A stretch of 64,000 bases of DNA from Salibaculum halophilum. Its GTDB lineage: Bacteria; Pseudomonadota; Alphaproteobacteria; Rhodobacterales; Rhodobacteraceae. This document shows, in pieces, positions 48,395-58,628 of the stretch (its first letter is position 1; the number at the start of each line of letters is the position of its first letter). The stretch is from NCBI RefSeq assembly GCF_002094885.1, contig NZ_MSIT01000001.1, positions 245,688 through 309,687 of the forward strand, read 5' to 3'. A program made the position numbers and the translations under genes. The notes under the pieces are model-generated. The model was not told where the DNA came from and did not search any database. It worked only from the letters and a program-made list of their open reading frames with translations.

Positions 48395-49870
48395 TCAGTC
48401 CTCCTTGAGAGACGTTGTGCCCGTGTCGGGCGAAAGCGATTGAACGGTTTCCAGCACCACTCGATCCTGGCCCTGGCGCAGGGCGCTGTCCTCGGCGGCG
48501 TCGCGCAGGGACTTGGCGGCGGAAATGCGGGTCAGCACGGGATGGCCGGCGACGATGCGGTCGAGCTCGCGGCTGGCGTCGGCGTCCCAGGGAAAATCCC
48601 GGCGCAGCGGCGTCGGCGTGGCCGCGCCGGAATCCATCTCCGAGCCCAGCGGCAGGATGTGGAACAGCGCGTCGAAAAGCCCGTTGCAGACCTCCTGCAA
48701 CAGATAGGTCGCCCCGGCGTAGCCCATCATCGGCGTGCCCGTGGCGCGCCGGATCGCGGCACCGGGAAACGAGGCCGGGATGAAGGCCGGTTGCGGCCCG
48801 TGCCCGCCGCCCGTCTCGGCCAGGTAGATCTTCTCGTTGATCGAACCCATCAGGATCAGCGGGCTTTTCTGCGCGATCATCGCGCGGACTTCCTCGTTGT
48901 TGGTCTTGGTGCCGGCGCAGCGCGCCACGGCAAAGGCGCAGGGCAGGCCCAGGTCGCCTTCGAGGAAATGACGGATGCCGCGGGCGTAAGTCTCGGAGGC
49001 GACGATGCCGAAATTCGCGGTGGCAAAGAAATCCTGCGTGACCGAGCGCCAGAGATCCCACACCGGCTTCAGCGTCGAATGCTTCTCGGTCTCGATGAAG
49101 GGCTCGGGATCGAGCCCCAGCAACTCGCCCAGCTTGCGCAGGAACAGGGTCGTCGACTCCACGCCGATGGGCGCCTGCAGGTAGGGCTTGTCGAGAACCT
49201 CGGCCAGGCCCCGGCCAAACTCGCGATACATGCAGACGTTGACATCGGCATTCACCAGGTCGCGCATCTCGGCCAGGTGCGCGCCCAGCGGCATGACCAT
49301 GTTGACCTCGGCGCCGATACCCTCGACGAGGCGGCGGATCTCGGCCAGGTCGCTGGGCATGTTGAAGGTGCCATACATCGGCCCGAGGATGTTGACGCGC
49401 GGGCGGGCCTCTTCGGGCCGCTTCTTTTCGGGCGGCATCCGGCCCTTGGTCATGCCGAATTCGGTGAACAGCCAGGTCATGGCGCGGTCGGCGGCCTGCC
49501 ACTGGTCCTCGTCGATGGTGCGCGGCAGGAACCGTTGCAGGTTGGTGCCCTGCGGCGTGACGCCTCCGCCGATCATCTCGGCGATGGAGCCTGTCACGAC
49601 CACCGCCGGCAATGCGGGGTCCAGCTCGCCCCAGGCACGTTTCATCGCGCCCTCGGTGCCCTCGCGGCCCAGCTCTTCTTCGCCCAGGCCGGTGACGACG
49701 ATGGGCATTTCGTGCGGCGGCAGCGCGTCGGTGTAATGCAAAACGGACGTGACCGGCAGGTTCTCGCAGCCCACGGGGCCGTCGATGACCACCTGAAGGC
49801 CCTTGACGGCGCAGAAGGCATAGACCGCCCCCCAGTAGCCGCCCGCGCGATCGTGGTCCTGGATCAGCAT
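48395..49870 (-). CDS. bchZ: chlorophyllide a reductase subunit Z
   Basis: 491 aa, NifK-like subunit of chlorophyllide oxidoreductase (COR), which reduces ring B. The start [40 protein letters not shown] and [20 protein letters not shown] are BchZ-specific. The C-terminal ~70 residues ([40 protein letters not shown]) form the small PCP_red-type domain. It is separated from bchY by 106 bp containing repeat copy D and joined closely to pufQ. Confidence 0.98.
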   Translation of the reverse strand: MLIQDHDRAGGYWGAVYAFCAVKGLQVVIDGPVGCENLPVTSVLHYTDALPPHEMPIVVTGLGEEELGREGTEGAMKRAWGELDPALPAVVVTGSIAEMIGGGVTPQGTNLQRFLPRTIDEDQWQAADRAMTWLFTEFGMTKGRMPPEKKRPEEARPRVNILGPMYGTFNMPSDLAEIRRLVEGIGAEVNMVMPLGAHLAEMRDLVNADVNVCMYREFGRGLAEVLDKPYLQAPIGVESTTLFLRKLGELLGLDPEPFIETEKHSTLKPVWDLWRSVTQDFFATANFGIVASETYARGIRHFLEGDLGLPCAFAVARCAGTKTNNEEVRAMIAQKSPLILMGSINEKIYLAETGGGHGPQPAFIPASFPGAAIRRATGTPMMGYAGATYLLQEVCNGLFDALFHILPLGSEMDSGAATPTPLRRDFPWDADASRELDRIVAGHPVLTRISAAKSLRDAAEDSALRQGQDRVVLETVQSLSPDTGTTSLKED

Positions 49871-49886
49871 GACACACCCCCGTGCC

Positions 49887-49948
49887 TCTTCTGGCCCGAA
49901 ATATCCCGGGGGAGTCCCCGCCCTGGCGGGGACGGGGGCAGCGCCCCC
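49887..49948 (+). repeat. dispersed hairpin repeat, copy D (bchY-bchZ gap)
   Basis: The core CTTCTGGCCCGAAATATCCC is at 49888-49907, the exact reverse complement of copy B. Two perfect stems follow: GTCCCCGC-CCTG-GCGGGGAC (49914-49933) and GGGGGC-AGC-GCCCCC (49934-49948). Read along transcription (minus), the hairpins come first, as in copies B and C. Confidence 0.8.
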
Positions 49949-49976
49949 GAAACACGATATGTCAGCGGGCCAGACA

Positions 49977-51548
49977 TCAGATCATCTCCTGTGCCTTGGC
50001 GGCACGGGCCTTCTTTTCCAGCTTGCGCAGGTTGGCAGCCCGGAAATCCGGGCGGGTGTTCGGATCACCCTCCCAGACGCCGGCGGTGTCGCCCGTGCCC
50101 ACGCCCTCGAAGAAGTCGCGCATGTGGTCCATGCGGGCCTTGCCGGCGATGGCGGCATTGACGACCTCGGCCAGGCTGCCCGCCCCGGCCGGGCCCATCA
50201 GGGGCCGCGCCGAGATCAGGTTGGTGAAGTAGAGCCCGGGGATGCCCAGCTCCTTGGCCTTCTGAACCACCGGCGTGGTGCCGATGGCCAGGTCCGGGGT
50301 CAGCCCTTCCATGGCGGCGCAATCGTCTTCCAGAGACGCGCGGAATTTCACCGTGACGCCGCGGGCGCGCAGCCAGTCGGCGTCAGCCTCCGACCAGGGC
50401 GATTTGGCGCAGGCCGTGCCGACATAAGGCACATCCGCGCCGCTCTCGATCAGCAGCCGCGCGACGAGCAGCTCGCTGCCCTCGTAGCCCGACAGGGTGA
50501 TGGTGCCGTCGATGGGGGCCGCGGCCAGCGCATCGTTGATGCCGGGCAGCACGGCCTCCTGCGCCGCGGCAATCGTGGCCGGATCCACGCCCATGGCGGT
50601 GCCGATCTGCTGCAGCCAGTCCCGGGTGCCGTCGTGGCCCACGGGCGCGCTGCCGACGACGGGGCGCCCGGCGGCCTCGAACTCGCGCACGGCCGCCGTG
50701 TAGAAGGGATGGATCGCGGCCACCGCGCCGCAGTCGAGTGCGGCGTAAAGCTCGCGCCACTCGCGGCAGGGTACGACCGGCCCGGCGGCCAGCCCCATGG
50801 GGGCCAGCAACTGCCCGATCACCACAGGGTCGCCGGGAAACATCTCGCCCAGCAGGGTCACGGTCGGCCGGTCCGACACGCCGCTTTCGGGGGCGGCGAC
50901 GGGGCCGGCCTCGACCTCCTGTCTTGCGTAGTTGAGCATCGCCCCGGCGAGCACGTCCTTGGCCTCGGCGTGGGTCGGGATGCCGAAGCCGGGCACATCG
51001 ATGCCGACGACGCGCACGCCGTTGATCTCGTCGGGCAGCAGCCGCAGCGGCACACCGCTGGCCGTGGGCACGCACAGGTTGGTGACCACGATGGCGTCCA
51101 CCCGGTCGGGATCGGCCAGTTCGTGCACGCTGTCGCGAATATCCTCGAAGAGCTTGCCGGTTACCAGCGTCTCGGAACTGAAGGGCACATATCCGACCGA
51201 CCGGCGCGCACCATAGAAATGCGACACGAAGCTGAGGCCGTAGACGCAGCAGGCCGAGCCGGACAGCACCGTCGCGACCCGCTTCATCCGCAGGCCGACG
51301 CGCAAGCTGCCAAAGGCGGGGCACATGGATTGCGGCTTGTCATGCGGGCCTTGCGGATAATCCTTGGCATAACGGTCGAGGATTTCCGACTGCCCGGCCA
51401 TGCGGGCGGCCTTGTCCATCTCGGCGCTCGAGTGACAACCCATCTCGGGGTCGCCCGCGCCCTCGGGGGCGGCGGCGCTGTCCACGGCGGGTTTGCCCTT
51501 GATCACCTCGGCCGTGTGGGCGGTGTCATATGTGACTTCGTCACTCAT
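49977..51548 (-). CDS. bchY: chlorophyllide a reductase subunit Y
   Basis: 523 aa NifD-like COR subunit. The cluster-binding cysteines lie in [37 protein letters not shown] and [15 protein letters not shown]. About 60 polar N-terminal residues, including MGCHSSAE, precede the fold. The start at 51548 (MSDEVTYD) is used; the frame upstream overlaps the end of bchX in a non-conserved way. 10 bp from bchX. Confidence 0.98.
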   Translation of the reverse strand: MSDEVTYDTAHTAEVIKGKPAVDSAAAPEGAGDPEMGCHSSAEMDKAARMAGQSEILDRYAKDYPQGPHDKPQSMCPAFGSLRVGLRMKRVATVLSGSACCVYGLSFVSHFYGARRSVGYVPFSSETLVTGKLFEDIRDSVHELADPDRVDAIVVTNLCVPTASGVPLRLLPDEINGVRVVGIDVPGFGIPTHAEAKDVLAGAMLNYARQEVEAGPVAAPESGVSDRPTVTLLGEMFPGDPVVIGQLLAPMGLAAGPVVPCREWRELYAALDCGAVAAIHPFYTAAVREFEAAGRPVVGSAPVGHDGTRDWLQQIGTAMGVDPATIAAAQEAVLPGINDALAAAPIDGTITLSGYEGSELLVARLLIESGADVPYVGTACAKSPWSEADADWLRARGVTVKFRASLEDDCAAMEGLTPDLAIGTTPVVQKAKELGIPGLYFTNLISARPLMGPAGAGSLAEVVNAAIAGKARMDHMRDFFEGVGTGDTAGVWEGDPNTRPDFRAANLRKLEKKARAAKAQEMI

Positions 51549-51558
51549 GGCGGGCCTT

Positions 51559-52563
51559 TCAGGCGTCGTCGTAGACGACTTCGAGGGTGGGTTTCGGCTC
51601 GGCATTGCTGCCGCGCATGTCGGCGTCGGTCGCCGGCTCCAGGGTCACGCCGGCCCCGGTGTCCGAGCCGTCGAACAGGCCCAGCAGGCCGTCCTGGTCC
51701 AGCGGCCCGGGGCGGACGGGCGGCGCGGCCGAGACCTGCTCGGCCAGGCCCGCGAACAGGCTGCCCCACTGGCTCTCTTCGGTGCCGACGATCTGGTAGT
51801 TGGCCGATTTCTTGCGCAGGTCGTCATCGGCCGGGATCGAGGCCAGAAGCGGGATATCCACCGCCTCGGCAAAGGCCTGCGCCTCGCCCGAGTGATCGTC
51901 CTTGTTGACGACGAGGCCCGCGACCCCGACGTTGCCGCCCAGCTTGCGGAAATATTCCACCGCCGAGCAGACGTTGTTGGCGACATAAAGCGATTGCAGG
52001 TCGTTGGAGGCGACAAGGATCACCTTCTGGGCCATGTCCCGCGCGATGGGCAGGCCGAAGCCGCCGCAGACCACGTCGCCGAGGAAATCCAGCAGGACGT
52101 AGTCGAAATCCCAGTCGTGAAAGCCCAGCTTTTCCAGCAGCTCGAAGCCGTGGATGATGCCGCGCCCGCCACATCCGCGGCCGACTTCCGGGCCACCCAG
52201 CTCCATGGCGAAGACGCCGCCGCGCTTGAAGCAGACGTCGCCGATCTCGACCTGTTCGCCGGCCAGGTTCTTCTTGGTCGAGGTCTCGATGATCGTCGGG
52301 CAGGCCTTGCCACCGAACAGCAGCGAGGTGGTGTCGGACTTCGGATCGCAGCCGATCAGCAGCACGCGCTTGCCCTGTTCGGCCATCATGTAGCTGAGAT
52401 TGGCCAGGGTGAAGCTCTTGCCGATCCCGCCCTTGCCGTAGATCGCGATGATCTGGGTCGTCTGGGTAGGTTCGCCGTCGTTGATGACATCGGCCAGGTC
52501 CTCGTGCGCCTCGTCGCGCAGGCGCTGGTCGAAATCCTTGAGATTGGGCACGTCGTCCTTCAC
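51559..52563 (-). CDS. bchX: chlorophyllide a reductase iron protein
   Basis: 334 aa NifH-like ATPase of COR. P-loop [20 protein letters not shown] near residue 42; [4Fe-4S] cysteines in [14 protein letters not shown] and [13 protein letters not shown]. It starts with GTG at 52563, overlapping the bchC stop as GTGA; the ORF extending further upstream is inside bchC in another frame. The C-terminal ~50 residues are a variable tail. Confidence 0.98.
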   Translation of the reverse strand: MKDDVPNLKDFDQRLRDEAHEDLADVINDGEPTQTTQIIAIYGKGGIGKSFTLANLSYMMAEQGKRVLLIGCDPKSDTTSLLFGGKACPTIIETSTKKNLAGEQVEIGDVCFKRGGVFAMELGGPEVGRGCGGRGIIHGFELLEKLGFHDWDFDYVLLDFLGDVVCGGFGLPIARDMAQKVILVASNDLQSLYVANNVCSAVEYFRKLGGNVGVAGLVVNKDDHSGEAQAFAEAVDIPLLASIPADDDLRKKSANYQIVGTEESQWGSLFAGLAEQVSAAPPVRPGPLDQDGLLGLFDGSDTGAGVTLEPATDADMRGSNAEPKPTLEVVYDDA

Positions 52564-53501
52564 GCTGGCTCCTTCCAGTTGAGCATCATTTTCAGGCAGG
52601 CGGGGTCCTCGAAGGCGGTGCGATAGGCCGTGTCGGCCCCGCTTGCCGCCGCCTCGTGCGTGATCAGCCCGCCCAGGCTGAGCGCGCCGCTGTCGACCAG
52701 CGCCGCGGTGGCTTGCATGTCCTCGGGCGTCCATTCGGCGGCGACGCGCAGGCGCGCCTCCTTCATGAAGGCGGGCGGAAAGGCGAAGGACAGCGCCTGC
52801 GGGTAGAAGCCCGCCAGCACCACTTCGCCGCCGCGCGCGATGCGCCCGATCAGGTCGTTGAGGATCTCGGCATTGCCCGAGGCATCGTAGATCGCGCGGT
52901 AGTCGCGGCGCGGATCGTCCTCGGGGGCGATGACATCGTAGCCCGCCGCGCCGTCGCGGCGAGCCGGCAGGGTTTCCCAGACGGTCGGCGCCGGCGCCCC
53001 GGCGGCAATCGTCAGCCGCGCCAGAAGACGGCCCAGAACGCCGTGGCCGACGATCAGGTCGGGCACGGTCTTGTCCAGCCCGGCCATGGCGTGCCGCGCC
53101 GTGGCGGCGAGCGCCAGAAGCGCGCCCTCGGCGCCATGGGCGGGGTCGATCCGCGTGACCCGCCCGGCCCCGGTGACCAGCCGCGCGGCGGCGCCACCGA
53201 ACAGGCCATGGGCCTCGGTAAAGCAATCGGCCCCGGGCACGAAGACGGTGTCGCCGGGCTTGAACCCGGTGCCGGCGGCGGCCTCGACCACCTCGCCGGC
53301 GGCCTCGTAGCCGGGCACCAGCGGATAGCCCATGCCGGGAAACGGGGGCATGTCGCCGGACCAGAACAGTTTCTCGGTGCCGGTGGAAATGCCCGAATGG
53401 GCGATGTCGACGACCACGTCCCCGTCCCCCGGCGTCTTGAGCGCGAGGGCGTCCATATGAAGATCGCGGGGACCGTTCAGATAGACAGCACGGGTTTGCA
53501 T
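52560..53501 (-). CDS. bchC: bacteriochlorophyllide a dehydrogenase BchC
   Basis: 313 aa medium-chain dehydrogenase that oxidises the 3-hydroxyethyl group to acetyl, giving bacteriochlorophyllide a. [33 protein letters not shown] and [20 protein letters not shown] are BchC motifs. The ATG at 53501 follows AGGAGG. Its promoter region carries two PpsR sites 8 bp apart. It heads bchCXYZ and, by read-through, the puf genes; crtEF lie just upstream. Confidence 0.97.
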   Translation of the reverse strand: MQTRAVYLNGPRDLHMDALALKTPGDGDVVVDIAHSGISTGTEKLFWSGDMPPFPGMGYPLVPGYEAAGEVVEAAAGTGFKPGDTVFVPGADCFTEAHGLFGGAAARLVTGAGRVTRIDPAHGAEGALLALAATARHAMAGLDKTVPDLIVGHGVLGRLLARLTIAAGAPAPTVWETLPARRDGAAGYDVIAPEDDPRRDYRAIYDASGNAEILNDLIGRIARGGEVVLAGFYPQALSFAFPPAFMKEARLRVAAEWTPEDMQATAALVDSGALSLGGLITHEAAASGADTAYRTAFEDPACLKMMLNWKEPA

Positions 53502-53569
53502 GGTCGCCTCCTGCCTGTCGTGGCGCCGGTGTGCCGAAAGAGTCGGCGGTGTTGGCATCGGCGCCTGAA

Positions 53570-53587
53570 TGTAAGTCTATTCAAACA
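53570..53587. promoter_or_regulatory. PpsR/CrtJ site 1 upstream of bchC
   Basis: TGTAAGTCTATTCAAACA fits TGT-N12-ACA but is the least symmetrical site. It is the bchC-proximal member of a tandem pair. Confidence 0.75.
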
Positions 53588-53595
53588 AGGCGTGG

Positions 53596-53613
53596 TGTCA
53601 ATCTTAGTTTACA
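53596..53613. promoter_or_regulatory. PpsR/CrtJ site 2 upstream of bchC
   Basis: TGTCAATCTTAGTTTACA fits TGT-N12-ACA. An 8-bp gap separates it from site 1, the spacing known for cooperative CrtJ binding at the R. capsulatus bchC promoter. Confidence 0.85.
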
Positions 53614-53623
53614 TATACGCGAA

Positions 53624-53645
53624 ACTGACAGGCACGGTTGTCAGT
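53624..53645. terminator. inverted repeat at the crtF 3-prime end
   Basis: ACTGACA (53624-53630) and TGTCAGT (53639-53645) are exact complements around 8 bp; the second arm includes the crtF stop codon. It may limit crtEF transcription into bchC or insulate the bchC promoter. Confidence 0.45.
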
Positions 53646-54777
53646 GCGGCCTGACGCAGGTCACCACGCGGGTGACGTAAGGCCGCCGCGCGCCGCAGGT
53701 GCGCACCCGGTCGAACCCGGCCGCCCGGCACAGCGCCGCGATGCGCGCCGGCGACCGGGCGCGTCCGGTGCCCATGGCCATGGTGTAAAAGGCAAAATAG
53801 AGATCGCCGGCCCGGTCGGGCCGGGCCTCGCCCGCCATGGGCTCAGAAATGATCAACCGCCCGCCCGGCGGCAGTGCCGCATGGGCGCGCGCCAGCAGGT
53901 CGGCCACCGTGGCGTCATCGTGATCGTAGAGCACCCGGACCAGTGAAATCGCGTCGGCCCCGCCCGGCAGCGGCCCCGCGCGGAACGATCCGGGGCGCAG
54001 GTCCACCCGGTCCGAGAGTCCTTCGCGGGCCAGCCGCGATTCGGCTTGGCCGATGACCTCGGGCAGGTCCAGCAGCACGCCGTGCAACCCGCGATACCGC
54101 GTCAGCGCGGCCGTCAGGAACACCCCCGACCCGCCGCCGACGTCCATCAGCCGGCGCACCCCGCGCAGCGACACGCTGCGCAGCGTGTCCTCGGCCACCA
54201 GCACCTGCGACCGGGCCATCAGGTCGGAATAGCGCGCCGCCTCGGGGGCGGGCACGTCGCCGGCCGCGCCCAGCACGTAGGGCCAGAACCGCGACAGCCG
54301 CGTCTCGCCCTCTTCACGCAGCACCGCGACGGGATCGGCCATGTCACGGTAGAAGGTGGCGTTGTGGCGAATCATGTCCCGTAGACCCGGCACGCCCTGG
54401 ATCGCCGCGCCGCGCCGCGCCAGCCCGTAACGCCCGTCGCGGTGGTGGCGCAACAAGCCCAGCGCCGCGCCCGCCTGCAGCAGGGCCGCCATGCGGTCGG
54501 GGGCAATGTCGCGGGGCCGGGCCAGCGCCTCGGGCGTCTCGGGGCCGTCCAGAAGCGCCTCAAGCAGGTCCAGCTCGACCAGCGCCAGCAACACCTGCGA
54601 GGCGACAAACCCCTGCAGAATATCGAAAATCTCGGCCCCGTCGCGCCGCGCCAGTGTCGCGCCTAGGGGCAGACGGGACAGCACGGCCTGCGCTCCGGGC
54701 CGGGCCACGAGGCGGGCGACCCAGCCGCGGCGGGGCCCCCGCAGCGCTTCGAGGGGCACGCGATCCAGCGCGGGCAC
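53641..54777 (-). CDS. crtF: demethylspheroidene O-methyltransferase CrtF
   Basis: 378 aa SAM-dependent methyltransferase that methylates the 1-hydroxyl of carotenoids in spheroidene synthesis. The SAM motif RRLMDVGGGSGVFLTAALTR, DLPEVIGQAESRLAREGL and HDDATVADLLARAHAALPPG are typical of the O-methyltransferase family 2 fold. An N-terminal dimerisation region (DILQGFVASQVLLALVELDL) precedes it. A GTG at 54777 is taken as start, 6 bp after crtE; no ATG fits. The frame upstream lies inside crtE. Confidence 0.93.
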   Translation of the reverse strand: MPALDRVPLEALRGPRRGWVARLVARPGAQAVLSRLPLGATLARRDGAEIFDILQGFVASQVLLALVELDLLEALLDGPETPEALARPRDIAPDRMAALLQAGAALGLLRHHRDGRYGLARRGAAIQGVPGLRDMIRHNATFYRDMADPVAVLREEGETRLSRFWPYVLGAAGDVPAPEAARYSDLMARSQVLVAEDTLRSVSLRGVRRLMDVGGGSGVFLTAALTRYRGLHGVLLDLPEVIGQAESRLAREGLSDRVDLRPGSFRAGPLPGGADAISLVRVLYDHDDATVADLLARAHAALPPGGRLIISEPMAGEARPDRAGDLYFAFYTMAMGTGRARSPARIAALCRAAGFDRVRTCGARRPYVTRVVTCVRPH

Positions 54778-54782
54778 GGGCC

Positions 54783-55658
54783 TCAGGCCGAGTAGCGCGC
54801 GGGCAGGACGGGCATGATCGCCTCGGCCTGCCGGCGCACCATCTCGGCCAGCGCCGCCTCGCCGGGGCACGACGGGATCGAGGCGATGGCCCCGGCCAGC
54901 GTGTCCGACAGCCGGTCGCGCGCACCGATCACGCCCAGTTGCGCCACGGCGTTGGGCCGGCCGTGCAAGTCGTCCTGACCGGCGGGTTTGCCGAGATCGG
55001 ATTCGCCAAGCACCGCGTCGCGCAGGTCGTCGGCGACCTGGAAGGCCTCGCCGATCAGCGCGCCGAGATCGTGCCAGGCCTCGGGGTCGTGCCCGGCCGA
55101 GAGTGCCCCCATTTCGGTGGCCGCGATGAACAGTGCGGCGGTCTTGGACATGTGATAGGCGTGCAGGTCGACCTGCGGTTCGCTTTCCCAGCCCTGCCCC
55201 GCGCAGATACCGCCCGGCATCCCGCTACGCCGCGCCAGCGCCATCACCAACTGGCCTGAGCGCGCCTCGGCCGCATCGCGCACCCCGGCGGCGGCCAGTT
55301 CCTCGAAGGCCAGCATGATCAGGCTGTCGCCGGTCAGCACCGCCAGCGGTTCGGAATGGGCGCGATGCACCGCCGGCTTGCCGCGCCGCATGTCGGCATC
55401 GTCGAAACAGGGCAGATCGTCATGCACGAGGCTGGCGCAGTGGATCAGTTCCAGCGCGGCGGCGGCAGCATCAGTCAGCGCGGGCGCGTCGTCGCCACAG
55501 GCGCGGGCCACCGAGACCAGGATCGTGGGGCGGATGCGCGCGCCTCCGGGCTTGATGGCATAGTCCAGTGCGGCCGACAGGCGCGGCGGGGCGGCCCCGG
55601 CGCGCGCCCGGTCGAGAGCGCGGTCCAGCGCGGCTTCGATCCTGTGGGATAGTGGCAT
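54783..55658 (-). CDS. crtE: geranylgeranyl diphosphate synthase CrtE
   Basis: 291 aa trans-isoprenyl diphosphate synthase. The first Asp-rich motif is CASLVHDDLPCFDDADMRRG, the second is GEAFQVADDLRD. It makes the C20 precursor for carotenoids and for the bacteriochlorophyll tail. The ATG at 55658 follows AGGAGG; an in-frame upstream ATG (55700) would place the start next to the PpsR site. First gene of crtEF, divergent from crtD with one shared PpsR operator. Confidence 0.96.
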   Translation of the reverse strand: MPLSHRIEAALDRALDRARAGAAPPRLSAALDYAIKPGGARIRPTILVSVARACGDDAPALTDAAAAALELIHCASLVHDDLPCFDDADMRRGKPAVHRAHSEPLAVLTGDSLIMLAFEELAAAGVRDAAEARSGQLVMALARRSGMPGGICAGQGWESEPQVDLHAYHMSKTAALFIAATEMGALSAGHDPEAWHDLGALIGEAFQVADDLRDAVLGESDLGKPAGQDDLHGRPNAVAQLGVIGARDRLSDTLAGAIASIPSCPGEAALAEMVRRQAEAIMPVLPARYSA

Positions 55659-55706
55659 CGCGCCCTCCTGGCTCGCTCGTATGTCCGCCTTGCGCGACAT
55701 CTCGTC

Positions 55707-55724
55707 TGTAAATTAAACTGGACA
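55707..55724. promoter_or_regulatory. PpsR/CrtJ site between crtE and crtD
   Basis: TGTAAATTAAACTGGACA fits TGT-N12-ACA. It lies 48 bp from the crtE start and 29 bp from the crtD start and can serve both directions. Confidence 0.85.
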
Positions 55725-55753
55725 CTTTCGGCCGGCGAGTCAACACTCGCGCC

Positions 55754-57319
55754 ATGACACCCCGCACATCCCCCCGGGCCCGGCGCGCGCTGGTGGTCGG
55801 TGCCGGCATCGCCGGGCTGGCCGGGGCCGCGCGGCTGGCCGCGGCCGGGTTCGATGTCACCGTACTGGACCGGCACGCGGCGCCGGGGGGCCGGATGCGC
55901 TGTCTGCCCTCGGCCGCCGGGCCGGTGGATGCGGGGCCGACGGTGCTGACCATGCGCCCGGTCTTCGAGGCGTTGTTCCATGACCTCGGCACCCGGCTCG
56001 GGGATCACGTGACGCTGATCCGCCAGCCGGTGCTGGCGCGCCATTTCTGGCCCGACGGCAGCCGGCTGGACCTCTTCGATGACGCGCAGGCCAACGCGCA
56101 GGCCATCGCCGATTTCGCCGGGGCGCGCGCGGCGCGGCAGTTCGCGCGGTTTTCCGACCGCGCCCGCCGGCTCTTCGAGGCCTTCGACGCGCCGATGATG
56201 CAGGCCCCCGCGCCGCGGCTGGCCGGGCTGACGGGCCATGTCGCGGCCCGGCCGGCGCTGATCCCGGCGATGGCGCCGCTGTCGGGTCTCGCGCGCAGCC
56301 TGGCGCGGCAGTTCGACGATGCGCGGCTGGCGCAGCTTTTCGGCCGCTACGCCACCTACGTTGGCGGCTCACCCTATCGCACCCCGGCCCTGCTGGCGCT
56401 GATCTGGCAGGCCGAGGCGGCGGGCGTCTGGGTGGTGCAGGGCGGCATGCACCGTCTTGCGCAGGCCGTCGCGGGGCTGGCCCGCCGCCATGGCGCGCAA
56501 TTTCACTACGGCGCGCATGTCACGGAAATCACCGTTGAAAACGCCCGCGCGACCGGCGTGCGCCTGGCCGATGGCACGCGCCATCGCGCCGATGTCGTGC
56601 TGTTCAACGGCGACCCCCGCGCGTTGGCCACCGGCCAGCTCGGCGCGGGTGTCGACCAGGTCGCGCCGCAGACGCGCCGCGCGCCGCGCAGCCTCTCGGC
56701 CGAGGTCTGGGCCTTTGCCGCCACGCCCACGGGGCCGGAGCTGGCCCATCACAACGTGTTTTTCCGCGACGCGCCCAAGCCCGAGTTCGACGCCATCGAG
56801 CAGGGCCGGAGCGTGGCCGACCCGACGCTTTACCTGTGCGCGCAGGATCGCGGCACGCCCGGCGGCACCCCCGCGCCCGAACGCTTCGAGATCATCGCCA
56901 ATGCCGCCCCGCTGACGCAGGCCCCCACCGAGACGGAGTTCAAGACATGCCGGACACGCACGTTCACCACGCTGGCCCGCTTCGGCCTGACCTTCGATCC
57001 GCCACCCGGCGAAGCGGCGCTGACGACGCCGACGGGCTTCGAGCAGCTGTTTCCCGCGACGGCCGGGTCCCTTTACGGGCAGAGCCCGCACGGCCTGACC
57101 GCGGCGCTGACCCGGCCGACGGCGCGCACGCCGGTTGCGGGCCTCTACCTGGCGGGGGGCGGCACGCATCCGGGGGCGGGGGTGCCGATGGCCACGCTCT
57201 CCGCCCGGCACGCGGCCGAGGCGATATTGCAGGACCGATGTTCGACCTCGCCGTCCCGCCCAACGGCTATGCCTGGTGGTATGTCGACGGGATCAGCGAC
57301 GACGGCACGCGGTCGCTGA
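55754..57319 (+). CDS. crtD: methoxyneurosporene/hydroxyneurosporene desaturase CrtD
   Basis: 521 aa carotenoid 3,4-desaturase. The FAD-binding N-terminus is ALVVGAGIAGLAGAARLAAA, followed by DRHAAPGGRMRCL. The C-terminal desaturase motif is LYLAGGGTHPGAGVPMATLS, then ARHAAEAIL. The last ~27 residues beyond AEAILQD are not typical and come from an 82-bp overlap with crtC in another frame. It acts in the membrane after CrtC in the spheroidene branch. Confidence 0.95.
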   Translation: MTPRTSPRARRALVVGAGIAGLAGAARLAAAGFDVTVLDRHAAPGGRMRCLPSAAGPVDAGPTVLTMRPVFEALFHDLGTRLGDHVTLIRQPVLARHFWPDGSRLDLFDDAQANAQAIADFAGARAARQFARFSDRARRLFEAFDAPMMQAPAPRLAGLTGHVAARPALIPAMAPLSGLARSLARQFDDARLAQLFGRYATYVGGSPYRTPALLALIWQAEAAGVWVVQGGMHRLAQAVAGLARRHGAQFHYGAHVTEITVENARATGVRLADGTRHRADVVLFNGDPRALATGQLGAGVDQVAPQTRRAPRSLSAEVWAFAATPTGPELAHHNVFFRDAPKPEFDAIEQGRSVADPTLYLCAQDRGTPGGTPAPERFEIIANAAPLTQAPTETEFKTCRTRTFTTLARFGLTFDPPPGEAALTTPTGFEQLFPATAGSLYGQSPHGLTAALTRPTARTPVAGLYLAGGGTHPGAGVPMATLSARHAAEAILQDRCSTSPSRPTAMPGGMSTGSATTARGR

Positions 57320-58164
57320 GCGTCATCGCCTTTATCGGGTCGGTCTTTTCGCCCTGGTATGCCTGGTCGGGCCGGCGCGCGCCCGACAACAACGTCTGCA
57401 TCAACGTCGCCACCTATGGCCCCGGCGGGCGGTTCACCATGACCGACCGCGGCCGCAGCGCCCTGCGCCAGAGCGCGGAGCGTTTCACCGTCGGGCCGTC
57501 GTCACTGCACTGGACGGGCGAGGAGCTGGTGATCTCCGTCGACGAGATCGGCGCGCCGCCCCTCGTGGGCCGGGTGCGTGGCACGATCCGCGTGCGGCCC
57601 AGCGCGATAACGGGCGTGGAACTGCCGCTGACGCCGGACGGCGCGCATGTCTGGCGGCCCTTCGCCCCGACCAGCGCTATCTCGGTCGATCTTGAGGCCC
57701 CCGGCTGGCAATGGGACGGGCACGGCTATTTCGACGCCAATTTCGGCACCCGCGCGCTGGAACAGGATTTCAGCCACTGGAGCTGGGGCCGCTTTCCTAC
57801 CGGGACGGGCAGCACCTGTTTCTACGACGCGACGCGGCTGGACGGCGCGCACCTGGGTGTCGGTGTGCGGTTCGACGCTGATGGCGCGGCCCGGGCCATT
57901 ACCCCGCCGCCCAAGGCGCCGCTGCGGCGCAGCCTCTGGGCGATGCGCCGCGAGACGCGGGCGGACACGGGCCATGCGCCGCGGCAGGTCCAGTCGATGC
58001 TGGACGCGCCCTTCTACACCCGCGCGGCCGTGCGCACGCGCATCGACGGCGAAGAGACCACCGGCGTGCACGAGGCGCTGGACCTGCGGCGGTTCCGCTC
58101 GCCCCTGCTCAAGCCGATGCTGGCGGTGCGGGTGCCCCGCCGGGCGCGCTGGCGGTTCGATTAA
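57238..58164 (+). CDS. crtC: carotenoid 1,2-hydratase CrtC
   Basis: 308 aa. It adds water to the psi end group of neurosporene or lycopene. Diagnostic sequences: MFDLAVPPNGYAWWYVDGIS, SVFSPWYAWSGR, HGYFDANFGTRALEQDFSHW (then S-W-G-R) and FYDATRLDG. The ATG at 57238 overlaps crtD by 82 bp, longer than usual. The 3-prime end overlaps the convergent tspO gene by 4 bp. No signal peptide is visible. Confidence 0.96.
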   Translation: MFDLAVPPNGYAWWYVDGISDDGTRSLSVIAFIGSVFSPWYAWSGRRAPDNNVCINVATYGPGGRFTMTDRGRSALRQSAERFTVGPSSLHWTGEELVISVDEIGAPPLVGRVRGTIRVRPSAITGVELPLTPDGAHVWRPFAPTSAISVDLEAPGWQWDGHGYFDANFGTRALEQDFSHWSWGRFPTGTGSTCFYDATRLDGAHLGVGVRFDADGAARAITPPPKAPLRRSLWAMRRETRADTGHAPRQVQSMLDAPFYTRAAVRTRIDGEETTGVHEALDLRRFRSPLLKPMLAVRVPRRARWRFD

Positions 58165-58628
58165 CCGGCCTTGGCGACCTCGGGGTTGCGCTGGAGCACC
58201 GAGAAGTTCAGCGCCCCGGCCACCGAAACCCAGGCGAGATACGGCAGGAACAGCACCCCGGCCAGGGTGTCCACCTGCCACAGCGCCAGCATGGTCGCGG
58301 CCACCGCCCCCCAGAGGGCACAAAGCACGATCAGCCCCAGCCGCATCCGGCCCAGTCCGAAGAACACCGGCGTCCAGAGCCCGTTGAGCGCGATCTGCAG
58401 CGACCAGAGCGCCATGGCCAACCCGTTGTCGGGGCTGACGGCGGCCCGCGCGCCAGCGGTGGCCATGCAGATGTAAAGCGTCGTCCAGGCCACGGGGAAC
58501 AGCCAGTTCGGCGGCGTCCAGGGCGGCTTGTCCAGCTCCTCGTACCAGCGGCCGGGCGGGAACAGGCCGCCGGTGCTGCCCGCGGCAAAGCAGGCAGCGA
58601 AGAAAATCAGGAAATAAAGCCAGATCAT
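58161..58628 (-). CDS. tspO: tryptophan-rich sensory protein TspO (CrtK)
   Basis: 155 aa with five transmembrane helices. TspO/MBR motifs are GSTGGLFPPGRWYEELDKPP, WTPPNWLFPVAWTTLYICMA, LWSLQIALNGLWTPVFF and LPYLAWVSVAGALNFSVLQR. In R. sphaeroides TspO is an outer-membrane or envelope sensor that down-tunes photosynthesis genes under oxygen, perhaps through tetrapyrrole export. Start overlaps the crtB end by 4 bp, so it is in the crtI-crtB-tspO operon. Confidence 0.96.
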   Translation of the reverse strand: MIWLYFLIFFAACFAAGSTGGLFPPGRWYEELDKPPWTPPNWLFPVAWTTLYICMATAGARAAVSPDNGLAMALWSLQIALNGLWTPVFFGLGRMRLGLIVLCALWGAVAATMLALWQVDTLAGVLFLPYLAWVSVAGALNFSVLQRNPEVAKAG

